Source: Hymenochaete sp. R1 (lineage: Eukaryota > Basidiomycota > Agaricomycetes > Hymenochaetales > Hymenochaetaceae). From it: a DNA stretch of 56,238 bases. Location: positions 1 to 56,238 of the forward strand of contig JAFREE010000160.1 of the NCBI GenBank assembly GCA_019400425.1, read 5' to 3'. The notes beneath the pieces are model-generated. The model was not told the origin of the DNA, did no database searches, and saw only the letters and a list, made by a program, of their open reading frames with translations. This document shows, in pieces, positions 46,340 through 56,238 of the stretch. Position 1 is the stretch's first letter. Each line of letters starts with the position of its first letter. Made by a program: the position numbers and the translations under genes.

Positions 46340-46889
46340 GCCTTGTACCTTAGGGTCAGTGCTTTGTTGTTAGGCATTGTCCAAATCAAGTGAATTCTAA
46401 TTTGGCCGTGCTTTACAGACAATCTCTTGTTTCGTTTTCTCTTACCCACGGATGCATACTTGTCACAGCTCTGTATTTTATTAATCTCGCCTGCGTAACT
46501 ATTGCACTTCCCACCAGTCATCGCTCGCTTCGTCGTGTCTAAGTTGACAGTATTTATAGCGCGAAGGATGTGAGCGTCATGAGACATGTTAAAGCAATTG
46601 TATTTGATACGGTAACAAGAAGGTCGAAAGCAAGGAGAAATAAGTCATAAAACAATAGATCTGAACACTAAAGGGTAAATACCACTGTGGATTGTGGCGG
46701 GGACAGCGAACGAAGGGGAAGCACATAGTATGTAAAAGCAAGAACTATAAGAACGAAAGTGTCTGTTTCCTCGGTGCTACAAAATCGCTATAACACCAAC
46801 GTAGCCCGAGGAAGGTAAGGGATGTACGATATCTGAAACAAACTAACATTGATGCAAATACGAATGAGAAAACGCATTCAACCAACATC
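46340..46889. other. Convergent intergenic region, no gene seen
   Basis: 550 bp between the VPS26 stop and the stop of the membrane-protein gene. Nothing recognised. Confidence 0.5.
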
Positions 46890-49800
46890 TCATTCTCCAC
46901 CACCACCACGCCCACTCCCTAGCCGACTTCTTCCAACACCTCTCCCATTATCCTCGACATCACTCCCTTCACTCGCACCCGCCTTCCACACCTCCCTCAA
47001 CATCGATCCTCTCCCAGCACTCACAGGCGACGCACTACTCCCCACACTACCCCTCCACGCAAATCTCCCTCTCCTCAATCCAGGACCGCCCCTCATCGGC
47101 GACTCGGACCCACCCACACTCTCCTCTGTCTCCTCCCAATTCTCACCTTCATCCTCCCTCCCACTCACACTAAAATCGATTGAATCAAGGTCCACGCGCA
47201 TACTATGCCGCGTCGCGAACGAGTTCGTGCTCGGCGTCGGTGTGGGCGTTGGCCGCGCCTGCGGCGCTCTCCCTACAAGCTTCACCTGCATCGGTTCCCG
47301 TTCTGTGTGTGAGCGACGCGTCATGGCTGTCATGGCCGTTGCGATAGACGCGTTGGAGGTGGTGTGTTGGTGTGCGTGCTTGGAGGCGAAGGCTTCACGA
47401 GAGGAACGGAGGGGTGAGGTTGGGGATGTAGGTGAGGGCGGGGAGAGGGGGACACCGACGGGGTGGGAGCGGGGAATGGCGAAGGTTGGGGAAGGGGAGG
47501 TGTAGAGAGGTCCGCGGCGCGCGGTGACGGTGATACGTTGGCCACGAGTCGGGTGTGAGGGACTTGCAGGGCTCGGGGTGGAGGCTGTCGCGCTGGAGGA
47601 TGAGATTGCGCTAAGTGGCCGCGGACGACTTATTTGCAGAGAGTTGGAAGAAGAAGAGGTAGGAAACTCGTATTGCTGTTCCTCCGGCTTCTGCTTTCCT
47701 TTCCCTTTTGCTCTTGACGTAGGTCCGCCAATTCGAGGTCGGGCATGCAACCCAGGCTCAGGCCGAGTCCGGAGAGGTGATGGGTGATCTTCATGTCGGT
47801 ACGACTGCCTCCTAAGTCGGTCAAACTCAACAACGCGTGACGCAATGCGATTCAGTCCACTCTCCGCTTGTGCGAGCTCCGCGACTTGGAACTGCCGTTC
47901 GTCCTCCGTATCCGCAAACGGATCAATATGAGCTGCTGCTGAGGCTCTCTCTCCTTCCCGGTCTGTCACGGCTTCGTGATCATCTCCAGGCGAGTTGGTC
48001 GTCGCCGTTGTCGTTCCCGCAGTCATGCCGGGCGTCTGGGCCGCGGAACGTGTGACGGAGCTGTAACTATACCCTGGAGCGTGCCTTGCACGCCATTTAG
48101 TAGAAGTATCACCGTGAGAGCGTGCAGCTGTCGGAGTCGTCGCCGTTGCCATCCCCGTGGGTGTCAGTGCGGGGTCGTTGTCGTCGCTGATATGCACGTT
48201 TTGGGAAAGCCTGGTGTCAGGACCCGCTTGCGAGACATCGATGGGAGGAGGGACATGCATGTTCCTTCGCCGCATGGAGCTGGAATGCGAGTGTTTGCTT
48301 TTCTCGCTATTGCTTCTGCTTGCACTCCCTTCGATCTCGGATGAGCGTCGAGCTTCATTGCGTTTCAGCGCGAGTTCATGCATCGATGGTGGCGGTTTTC
48401 GTTTGACTGAATTGCTTGGTGAAAGTGATGTCTCGGGTTTCTCACGCACTTCGCTGACATTATCGAGATTTGTCGAACGGACCCAGCTATCTCTTCGTTG
48501 TTGGAAGCTATATCGTCTCCCACTGGTCGTACGGCGTGGTGACAGCCCTGGGAACTGCGCAGCGAGAGCGTGAACAACACTGAGAGAATCAGAGGCAAGG
48601 CTGCTCGCAGACATGAATCGACGGTGTCCACGTGTAAACGAGAATGACTCGTCGTCGTCTTTGTCTTGTAGCGTAGAGAATTTGGGGTTGGAGCGAGGAG
48701 AAAAGGAGAAGAATGATGTCGATGGACCGGCTGTCTTGCTGCGACTTCCGAGTACAGGGCGCAAGTCTTTGGGGTATGTTTTCGAGTCAAATATTCCAAT
48801 TGCAGGCGGAGCAATGGCTGTTAAGGATTGAGTCAGAGAACGCTTGAAGTTTCTCCCATTGCTAAAGATCGTCCCTCGCTTCTCGAACGTCGCGGTGAGC
48901 ACTTCTGCCGGTGGAACATCGAGCCCAGAAAGTCGAAGTTCTAAATTTGGTGCCGTCCTTCCATCATAGTGGACCGTTACTCTCTGAGGACGAGGGTTTC
49001 GACCTTCAACATTTATTCCTTGCCCATATCGTTCTGGCGCTTTCCCCTTACTTTTGTCGGTGTAAAACTGACCAGCGGTCGTCGGCGAGAGCCGCTCGAA
49101 GGTGCTGTATCGCGGGTTAGAAATCATAGCGCGTACTTGGGATACTGTTCGTGATCGTTGGTGCCTTGAAGGCGTCCGAACAATCCCTTCCTCGCTGAGA
49201 AAAAGATCGTAAACCATCGACCCAATTCGTAACAATTTGGCTTGGACTTACGATTTTATCGACCCCCAGGTCATAAATCCTCGAGAAAGCATGCGAAGTA
49301 TCCTTCTCACCAGAACAACTTTGAAACCACCGTTGACAAATCCAAGAACGGTTTCTACGAAACCGAGCTTAACACCTATGGCGACCATAGCAAGTCCAGG
49401 GAGTTTGGGCATATGGGAACCATTGAAGAAGTTACCACCAACACGTCTCTCCTGCATGAGCGATGTCCCGATGTAAACAGAAAACAAGAAAGCAAAGGCT
49501 TGGAAAAGCATGAGAAGAACAAGAGTAACGCTGGAAAAGAACTGCCATAACGTCTGACTCGCTGATGAACCAAAACCAATTCCAAGAGCTTGCATGCCTT
49601 GAGCATTTACAAGCGGGCCTTCAAAATATCAATTTTAACCCAAGAAACAAGTTAAAATAACCAGACGTACTGTATTTTATGCCAAGGAAAGATCCAAGCT
49701 CTTGTGTGGTGACAGTTACCGGAATTAATGACAGAAGAACGTACTTCAAAGTCTTGCTCGAAAGAGAGGGCAGAACAGGAAGAAAAAAACTGTTTGCAAA

Positions 49801-50202
49801 GATGAAAATGAAAAGGATATAAAATAATACTGGTACAAAAGATAAAGCCCCTTCGAGGAGGTCAGAGTCTTACATATTTCGACATAGCTCCGCGACTCAC
49901 CAATTATAATGTCAAAAACCCTGAACACATTTAGCTGATTGCGTGCGAAGGGGAGAAGATGGGATAAGAGGTCAAGAAGGGCGACTATGTAGAAGGACGA
50001 TCCGTCTGCGATTAGCAGGTAATGTTTCCTCCTGTGCCGGAGAGCGGTTTTTTTCAGGTTTCATGTCAATCAAGTGAGTTTGAGCCCCGAATTATTTGAC
50101 ACTCTCAGCTCACCTCCCGGAACGCCAATAAAAAGCTGAAAGAACGACTAGGGATATGGTCTGAGCGGCGACGGGTATAAAGACGATGCCATTTTGCAGC
50201 AT
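46890..50202 (-). CDS. Multi-pass membrane protein with long disordered cytosolic-type tail
   Basis: Five exons (50114-50202, 49901-50031, 49671-49829, 49252-49618, 46890-49194) encode 1016 residues. The first 249 residues contain about six hydrophobic spans, for example IVFIPVAAQTISLVVLSAFY, FYIVALLDLLSHLLPF, LFYILFIFIFANSFFLPVL, VLLSLIPVTVTTQELGSFLG, VTLVLLMLFQAFAFLFSVYI and LGFVETVLGFVNGGFKVVLV. The remaining 770 residues are Ser/Pro/Arg/Thr-rich, with many potential phosphorylation sites and little predicted fold, though YDGRTAPNLELRLSGLDVPP near 330 looks ordered. I do not recognise the family; a receptor-like or plasma-membrane scaffold role is possible. The intron 2 acceptor was placed at TACCAG (49830) because it alone keeps a hydrophobic span in frame. 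Divergent from RTF1. Confidence 0.72.
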
Positions 50203-51035
50203 GGAGAGTGTCTCGCATCGTACGATAGTCGCCGATGAGAGACAGCTCGTGCTCATGAGTTGGTCGGCACTTTAGAGTCCTTGAAGTTTGCGAATCGAGA
50301 TTTTCAGCAGATGGATCGTTGCAAAGACTTTGGCATAGTTTTGTTATCGCTTCGAATTTTTCACTGCCCTGCGTTCGTTGCGAAATCGACTGGAAAGAGT
50401 TGTACGTGGTGTGAATCCGGATACAGCGTTGAGGGTGTGTATATGTAAAGAATGTCGGGGAAACGAGAGAAGGACGTTAGATAGATTAGACAGTAATGCA
50501 GGCCTGCTGCGAGGACACGTTCAGACCAGCTTAGAGCGAGTGAGGGTGATGAAGGGGGGAAGGAGATGGGGACGGCGGCGGATGCACTTGCTGAGCGCGG
50601 AACGGTTGCCAGTGATATAAACGACCAAGCAACCGAGTGCTTCGACCGGGACAGCTAATCAAGTTGTCGCCGCAGGGCGCTTGACGACGATCTGGACCTT
50701 TCGGCGACGAGTCGCATTCATGAGAAATTCGACTATTTGATACTGCAGTGTGTCTATGGTTTGGATTCGGCTCAGAGCAGAGATTATGGTTATGGTTTGT
50801 AGGAGACAGGAGCGTGAAAAAAAAGAGAGAACCCGTCGGTAACCGGAAAGAAGACAAATTAATTACGTAAATTTCAACTCGAGAACGTCGATCACTATGT
50901 GACTATAGCACCACCTCCGAGCGTGTGTTGTTCATCGCGTTCGTTCGTTCCTTCTTCTCTTCTTCTCCTAACCCACTTGCCATTCCTTTCTTTCCTCCCA
51001 TCAGCACGGGCACTCCATCTTACTTCTACTCGAAT
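50203..51035. other. Shared divergent promoter region of the membrane-protein gene and RTF1
   Basis: 833 bp between divergent starts. The last 130 bp before RTF1 are pyrimidine-rich, as in many fungal leaders. No gene seen. Confidence 0.5.
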
Positions 51036-53092
51036 ATGTCCGAATCTGATGGAGAGTTTTCCGACGAGCTACTTGAGCTTGCTGGCGTCGGTGAGAAAAG
51101 ACGCAACAAATCCTCGTCTGGATCGAAGAAGCGCAGGAAAGCAGAGTGAGTCCCAACCACCTTCATTGCATCCCTACTTCCCTTATGAACGCTACTCCCT
51201 TACAGACCCGAGCCCGAATCCGAAGCTGAATATGAAAGTGAAGAGGAGGAACCCAACCCGTACCCCTTAGAAGGGAAGTATGTCGACGCTGAGGACCGAG
51301 AACGGTCAGTCTCGTTCTTGAATCCTTCTGTGCGCACCGCCGGGAGCTCAACACGATGCTTCGCGTATCTGCGCTTTCGTTTTATAGTTTAATGCTGATA
51401 CCGGAGCTCGAACGAGAGGATATACTGGCATCGCGACTAGACGAAATGCAGAGATACCAGGACAAGCGAAACCTGCAGTCGCTCCTTCGTGCGCAGCGTG
51501 GTGACTCGGACAACGTCTCCAAAGCCGCCAAACGTGAATGTTTTGCTATCATGATATGTTGACTGTTAACCCACTGAATCATATATTTAGGTCAACATCA
51601 GGCACGAGGGGCTACAAAAGAAAAGACGCAGAAGTTGGATGAACTAAAGGCGCGGAGAAAGGAGAAGAGCGAAAAGAAGCGAGTAAGTTGGAATTACACC
51701 CACCTTCCATCTCAGCGTATTTAAATGCTGCTTTAGACAAAAGCGAGTTCTCCGAAGCGTGATAGATCGTCTTCGCCTATGGACATGGAAATGTCTTCCG
51801 AGGAAGACGAAGACGGCCAAATCAGCAAGCAAGAACAGGAGGAGGAACGCGAATCTAAGCTTTTCAATGCTGGGAAAGCGACTGACGAGGACGCCGTTAC
51901 TCTCCAGGATATGGAGAAATGTCGCCTTCCTCGCAGCCTGTTAGTCAAGCATTCGAGGATGCCATGGTTCGGAGATTATGCAAAAGGTACTGCTCAGACA
52001 TTTGCCTTGACGAATAATTAATTGTTTATGTATTTGCACTCAAAAGGATCGTGGGTGCGCTATTTACAAAAGAGAGATGGAGGTGGTTCCTATAGGATGT
52101 GCGAGATCATCAGTAAGTGCTCTTAGGAAAATTATCGAATTACATTTTAAATTTGCGTAACAGATGTTATTGTAAACTCCAATAAGCCATACAACATCGA
52201 AGGCGAACCGCTCGATACATATATCGAACTCAAATATGGCTCGGATACTAGTATTTGGGCCATGGACCGAGTATCAAATCAATCATTCTCAGAGGTATGA
52301 TTTATACTTTAACGTAGTTTCTTTTTCCAACAATCCATCAGGGGGAATTCGAACGCATGAAACTCATGTGTGGCGGACACAAAGTCAAGCTACCTTCAAA
52401 GCGAATCATTGAAAAGAAAGCCGAGCAAAATGCGAGCTTGGCCAATGCAAGCGTAACTGACGTATGTGTCTCATATGTAATAGCTAAACTTACATGACTG
52501 ACGACTTCTGCTAAAGGCGGATATCACGGCAATGATCGCTCGTAAAGCTGAGCTCAATAGCAAAAGCATTCCTATGTCTCGGACAGCTCAAGCCAAAGCT
52601 GCTGTCGAACGGGGTAACCTTATTCAAAGGCGCCAGCTTGCCATTTCTCGACGGGATTTCGACGAAGTGAAGATAATTGACGCCCAAATTGAGGAGATTG
52701 ACAAGACATTTGGACAGACTACAAGAGACGTGAAGCAGGATATGCTTGCCAAGGTGAACGAAAGGAACCGATTGGCGAACGCTGAGTCTGTGAGGAGGGC
52801 AGAGCTGCAGGCTGCTGAAAAGAAACGCCGGGCTTGGAAAGCAGCGGAGGCTTCACGGACAGGAACTCCTGTCGGAGACTCCAAGTGCGTGTTTTTGGTT
52901 TAGATTCTGTACCTATTGGACTTATCTTCATTTGACAGGTCAAACGGAAGTACGCCAAAACTTAGCGCAGCACAGCTTGCTGAAGAACTCGGTTTGAAAC
53001 GCACGAGCCCGCCTCTTCTCGGGCAAAAGGGCAGACAGACGTTACAGAGTGTGCTGGCACAGTCTATCGAAGTGGACCTAGGTGATTTTTGA
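51036..53092 (+). CDS. RTF1: Paf1-complex subunit RTF1 (Plus3 domain)
   Basis: Ten exons (51036-51145, 51206-51304, 51388-51533, 51591-51682, 51737-51986, 52047-52112, 52164-52294, 52342-52461, 52517-52884, 52939-53092) encode 511 residues. An acidic N-terminus (MSESDGEFSDELLELAG, then EPEPESEAEYESEEEE) precedes LMLIPELEREDILASR, the family's upstream motif. The Plus3 domain spans about 205-335 (KCRLPRSLLVKHSRMPWF, GSWVRYLQKRDG, YRMCEIINVIV, DTYIELKYG, GEFERMKLMCGG). The rest is basic and coiled. RTF1 links the Paf1 complex to Spt5 on elongating RNA polymerase II and promotes H2B ubiquitination. All introns are 47-83 bp. Confidence 0.93.
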
Positions 53093-53363
53093 TTTTTGGA
53101 AATGTAGTTGGTGGACATCACTTCGTTCTTTTCTTCGATCAAGGGTGCTTCGCATCATAAGGAATATTAATACCTGTAGACTAGCAAATTTTGCCATAGT
53201 ATTGTGATTTTTTAACCCTCTATCGTTTGTAATGAATATCAATATCGCATACAAAATAAATGAACTATGATTTGGACGCAAAAGTGAGTGATTAACTCTA
53301 CAAAGTTGTGATAGCAATTAACTGTGTTTGTATTTAAGGGAAACAACGATGAGGTATCGGCAT

Positions 53364-54296
53364 TCACTGTTTGATGTGCTTGTTCAAGATTGTAATACGC
53401 CACTCCATCATCATAATTTGTCCCTCGATGTCAACTTCATTCTTGAGTACCTCTTCTTCGCCCGTCTCCTTGGCCTTGATCTTCTCCAAATCCACCTTCT
53501 CCAACTCGCAAATATGTTTGTACTTCTCCACAATATCCAAACCCTTTGTGGTATTTGTGTAGGTTGCCTTGGGGGTGTGTCGATTCTTATAATTGGCACC
53601 TGCAGCAACGAGCTCGGTTTCAGCATCTGTGAGTAGGGTTCGAATCTCGATGTATGATTTTTTGACTTCTTCGTTGGTGGCACTATCTGAGAGGATATCG
53701 ACTGCTCCGAGTGCCAACTCAATCTTGCTAATCATGGCCTTTCTCACATTTTTTAAAGTAGCAGCAAAAGAACTATTCTCTTCACTAGAATCTTTGCTGG
53801 TTTGTTCGGTTTTCATATGCGCGAGGGTAGAAATGCGCTGACAGTCGAAAGCGACGAGAAGAACGTATCGTAGAAACGGCATAGGGCTTTGCTGTGTCTT
53901 ACCAGCCGATTTACCGAAAAGTGCCAGGACGGATTGCAGTACACGATTGCGCAGTTTCTTGGCGTTTTGGCTATCGTATTTGTCAAATTCATATTTGAGC
54001 GCAGGCCTGTCATCCCCAGCGGCCTCGCTGAGGACCCAGAAGACCTCTTTACGAATGTCCCATGAGGGCTGATATGGAAGTAGATATTTACCCATATCCG
54101 CCGAAGCATGGGATGAGCCGGATGCGCTGCCTGTACGACGCTTCTTGTCTTTGGAACCGGGAGCTTGAGCATCTGAGCTCTCAAGGTGACGCTTCGTGGA
54201 CCGAGAAGAAGGGTTCGAAGTGGTGCCACTGGCAGGAGAGGTACCTTCAGGCTGTGGCGCGCTCGAGTCTTTCTGGGACACAGGATTGGATGACAT
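53364..54296 (-). CDS. Unrecognised 310-residue protein, tandem paralogue 1
   Basis: Single-exon frame, MSSNPVSQKDSS to LNKHIKQ. The first 70 residues are Ser/Pro/Lys-rich with basic patches (STKRH, KDKKRR) that resemble nuclear localisation signals. The rest appears helical, ending in a coiled segment (YKHICELEKVDLEKIKAKET). It is clearly related to the neighbour at 54804-55724: both share Y(Q/E)PSWD-RKE, PMPF-RYVLLV-D-QR, AMI-KI---LGA, TNE-VK--Y-EI, IVEKYK-ICELEK-DLE, NEV-IEGQI-MM--RITILNK. I do not recognise the family and assign no function. Retention of these blocks between diverged copies suggests both are functional. Confidence 0.72.
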   Translation of the reverse strand: MSSNPVSQKDSSAPQPEGTSPASGTTSNPSSRSTKRHLESSDAQAPGSKDKKRRTGSASGSSHASADMGKYLLPYQPSWDIRKEVFWVLSEAAGDDRPALKYEFDKYDSQNAKKLRNRVLQSVLALFGKSAGKTQQSPMPFLRYVLLVAFDCQRISTLAHMKTEQTSKDSSEENSSFAATLKNVRKAMISKIELALGAVDILSDSATNEEVKKSYIEIRTLLTDAETELVAAGANYKNRHTPKATYTNTTKGLDIVEKYKHICELEKVDLEKIKAKETGEEEVLKNEVDIEGQIMMMEWRITILNKHIKQ

Positions 54297-54803
54297 GACT
54301 CGTGAAATGGAGGGTTGTCAAGGTGGTAGTATAAGTGACTGCTGAGCGAGAGTTGTTGATGCGGGAGAAGGTGACTTCAAGTTGAGCGACAAGAAGAGAG
54401 GAAGGAAAGGAGGAGTATACCGTATGCCGCACGGTATGCGTGTACAAAGTAACAGATGCAAAGAAATCGGTAATAAATTTCCTTACAATTCGAATATAAG
54501 CCTACATCTTTATGAGCCTTATAATAAGTTATATAGCAAATTGGATTCTCCGCGAGATCGCCGTCTTTGATGTTTTCCGCGTGTAGTAATCGTAGGTTGA
54601 GGGAACCTGGAGAATTTTAGAATGTCAGTTGTCAGTTAGGAATCATTCAAATTGAGCATAGTTCAGTGCGACAACTTGACGCTCCAGCGTATCCTATCGT
54701 ATGGACGGGTTGGAGTTATATAGGTGTCATGCTGAGGCGTAAGAAAAACAAACGAGTTGGCTTTACAAAGGCAGATTTCATAAGAAACAAATACATAGCA
54801 GGT
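54297..54803. other. Spacer between tandem paralogues
   Basis: 507 bp holding the promoter of the 53364-54296 gene and the 3' region of the next. No gene seen. Confidence 0.45.
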
Positions 54804-55724
54804 TCACTGTCCAATGTATTTGTTCAAAATAGTGATACGGTATCCCATCATGTCGATCTGACCCTCGATGTTAACTTCGTTACGATCTTTCGGATTCTCG
54901 CTCTGTCCATTCGCTTGAACTTCTTCCAAGTCTGCCTTCTCCAACTCGCAGATGAGCTTATACTTCTCCACAATCTTCAAGACCTCCGGGAGTTTGTCGT
55001 AGGTTGGCTCGCGAGTTCTAGATTGGTTGAGGTTGGCTGCCGCCATAAGTTCGTTCTTAGAACTAGTGAGTATCATGTGAATCTCCTCGTATATTTCTTT
55101 GACTTTCTCGTTGGTCGAAGCGCCTAAGAGAATGGTGATAGCTCCGAGCGTCCTGTCTATCTTGGTGATCATGGCTTCCCTCGCGTCTCGCAGGATGGGA
55201 AACATATTTTCCTCGCCCTCACGAAGCTCCCTGACATATTGTTCGCTAGCCAGTTTGGCAAGGGCAAGAACCCTTTGTGCATCATACCTCACAAGGAGAA
55301 CGTAGCGTATGAACGGCATCGGCTTCTTCTTTGTTTCTTTGCCGAACGTTGCCCAGATGACCTTCAAACCAGGTTTGTTTGACTTTCTGTCAAGGCTCTC
55401 GAGACCATCGTGCGAGGCAAAGTCGTACGTGAGCAAAGGTGTCTCGTCCTGTGCTACTTCAGACAGGTGGTAAAGAGTTTCTTTACGAGTGTCCCACGAA
55501 GGCTCATACGGAATAATGTATCTCAGCAATGAGTCCGCTCCAGTATTCTGAGAGCGGGATTGGCCAGCTTGCCTTCCCGGGCGTTGTTTCTTCGTAATAG
55601 AACCGGGAGTTTGGTCAAGGGTGCGCTTGTGAGAGGTTTTCGTGACATTGCCGTCTGCGGAAGGAGCGGGCAGAGGAGTTTCCGAGGCCTTCTCCGGCTG
55701 CTTCGGCTGTGAGTTTGATGCCAT
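54804..55724 (-). CDS. Unrecognised 306-residue protein, tandem paralogue 2
   Basis: Single-exon frame, MASNSQPKQPEK to LNKYIGQ. Same plan as the paralogue downstream: a disordered basic N-terminus (TSHKRTLDQ, TKKQRPGRQ), then YIIPYEPSWDTRKETLYHLS, KPMPFIRYVLLVRYDAQRV, REAMITKIDRTLGAITILLG, STNEKVKEIYEEIHMILTSS, VLKIVEKYKLICELEKADLE and NEVNIEGQIDMMGYRITILN. Head-to-tail orientation implies a tandem duplication, now well diverged. A TATA-like box lies about 95 bp upstream. Function unknown; the conserved C-terminal helices may mediate dimer or partner binding (inference). Confidence 0.72.
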   Translation of the reverse strand: MASNSQPKQPEKASETPLPAPSADGNVTKTSHKRTLDQTPGSITKKQRPGRQAGQSRSQNTGADSLLRYIIPYEPSWDTRKETLYHLSEVAQDETPLLTYDFASHDGLESLDRKSNKPGLKVIWATFGKETKKKPMPFIRYVLLVRYDAQRVLALAKLASEQYVRELREGEENMFPILRDAREAMITKIDRTLGAITILLGASTNEKVKEIYEEIHMILTSSKNELMAAANLNQSRTREPTYDKLPEVLKIVEKYKLICELEKADLEEVQANGQSENPKDRNEVNIEGQIDMMGYRITILNKYIGQ

Positions 55725-55817
55725 GACAAGGTGAACAAAAGTGGAGGTTGGTTGACTCCAAATATGTACGGGCGAAGGAAAGAAGGGGAAGAAAGATTGG
55801 GTAGGAAGGACGAGGTG

Positions 55818-55825
55818 TTTATATA
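55818..55825 (-). promoter_or_regulatory. TATA-like box of paralogue 2
   Basis: TATATAAA on the minus strand about 95 bp upstream of the ATG at 55724. Confidence 0.5.
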
Positions 55826-55879
55826 GATATCCTTTGCGTTGACTATACCGAGAACACGCTACCGCTACGGCATTGCGGC

Positions 55880-55920
55880 AAAGGACAGTACTACTAGCCT
55901 AGTAGTAGTACCAGTCCTTT
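55880..55920. repeat. Imperfect inverted repeat, about 41 bp
   Basis: AAAGGAC then AGTACTACTAG on the left is mirrored by CTAGTAGTAGTAC then CAGTCCTTT on the right, with a few unpaired bases. It would form a near-continuous hairpin. Purpose unknown. Confidence 0.55.
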
Positions 55921-56238
55921 GCATCCTTGTCGCCAGGGCAGAATAACATCTAAACTCGTGATTCGTGGTCGACCCCCTTCAATCGATTTGAAATCGCCGA
56001 GAGCTACAAAAGGCTTGGATTCGAATATTGGCATGGATGTGGCGAATGCGTATATGAGCTTGCTATGGGAAATTTTGGATATTCCGTTGGTGATGGGTAC
56101 GGACCTGGGGTTGAAGTCGAGGACTCCGGGAAGGCTGTGAAGAAGCGCCAAGGTTGAGTTAGAATTACAGCTGTTTCAGAAATCCTTGTCATGACGCGCG
56201 TTTGCGCACTCTTTTTTTCGACCAAAATTACTATATAT

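Larger units (their letters stand above)
55725..56238. other. Terminal intergenic sequence with a hairpin
   Basis: Contains the TATA-like box and the imperfect inverted repeat noted separately. A 73-codon plus-strand frame (55919-56140) has no recognised motif and is not called. Confidence 0.45.

Noticed and set aside
55919..56140. 73-codon plus-strand frame near the window end
   Set aside because: No motif, no splice-supported extension, and its reverse frame is equally open.
1..56238. CRISPR arrays, prokaryotic operons and tRNA genes
   Set aside because: No regular spaced repeats or cloverleaf-like sequence were seen, and the genes are spliced and eukaryotic.

Overview
The window looks like nuclear DNA of a mushroom-forming basidiomycete (Agaricomycetes). 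The reasons are dense short introns (mostly 47-90 bp, GT-AG with a few GC-AG), FunK1-type fungal protein kinases, a highly derived G-alpha protein, and core genes whose best resemblance is to fungal families. All gene models below were built by eye: splice sites were chosen so that reading frame and family motifs continue, and in every intact model the summed exon length is divisible by three. No database search was possible.

Layout. 0-7 kb: a short TA-flanked inverted-repeat element (MITE), a secreted FAD-linked oxidase (-), ribosomal protein eL27 (+) and a GPI-anchored Ser/Thr-rich surface protein (+). 7-25 kb: an accessory region holding five FunK1-related genes, all on the minus strand. 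In transcription order they are K5, K4, K3, K2, K1. K3 is an ordinary full-length FunK1 kinase. K5, K2 and K4 have lost the kinase N-lobe and instead carry two tandem copies of the kinase C-lobe, with degraded catalytic motifs. K1 is a broken chimera with three C-lobes. The flanks and gene order show that 7.2-14.5 kb and 14.7-25.1 kb are two direct copies of one three-gene block (K5-K4-K3 matches K2-K1front-K1rear). A deletion of about 3 kb in the first copy fused two genes to make K1. A segment of about 110-150 bp in the outer flank is inverted between the copies.

25-33.7 kb: gene-poor, purine/pyrimidine-skewed DNA with one doubtful small gene, then a 697-residue G-alpha protein whose switch II glutamine is serine. 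35.5-53.1 kb: a conserved housekeeping block with RPB9 (-), cyclophilin-40 (+), a Dep1/Sds3-like Rpd3L subunit (-), VPS26 (+), a large multi-pass membrane protein (-) and RTF1 (+). Several are divergently arranged pairs sharing 0.8-1 kb intergenic regions. 53.3-55.8 kb: two tandem intronless paralogues of an unrecognised nuclear-looking protein family (-).

Most unusual content: the array of N-lobe-less, double-C-lobe FunK1 pseudokinases and the duplication/deletion history that can be read from it; next, the G-alpha protein lacking its GTPase glutamine.
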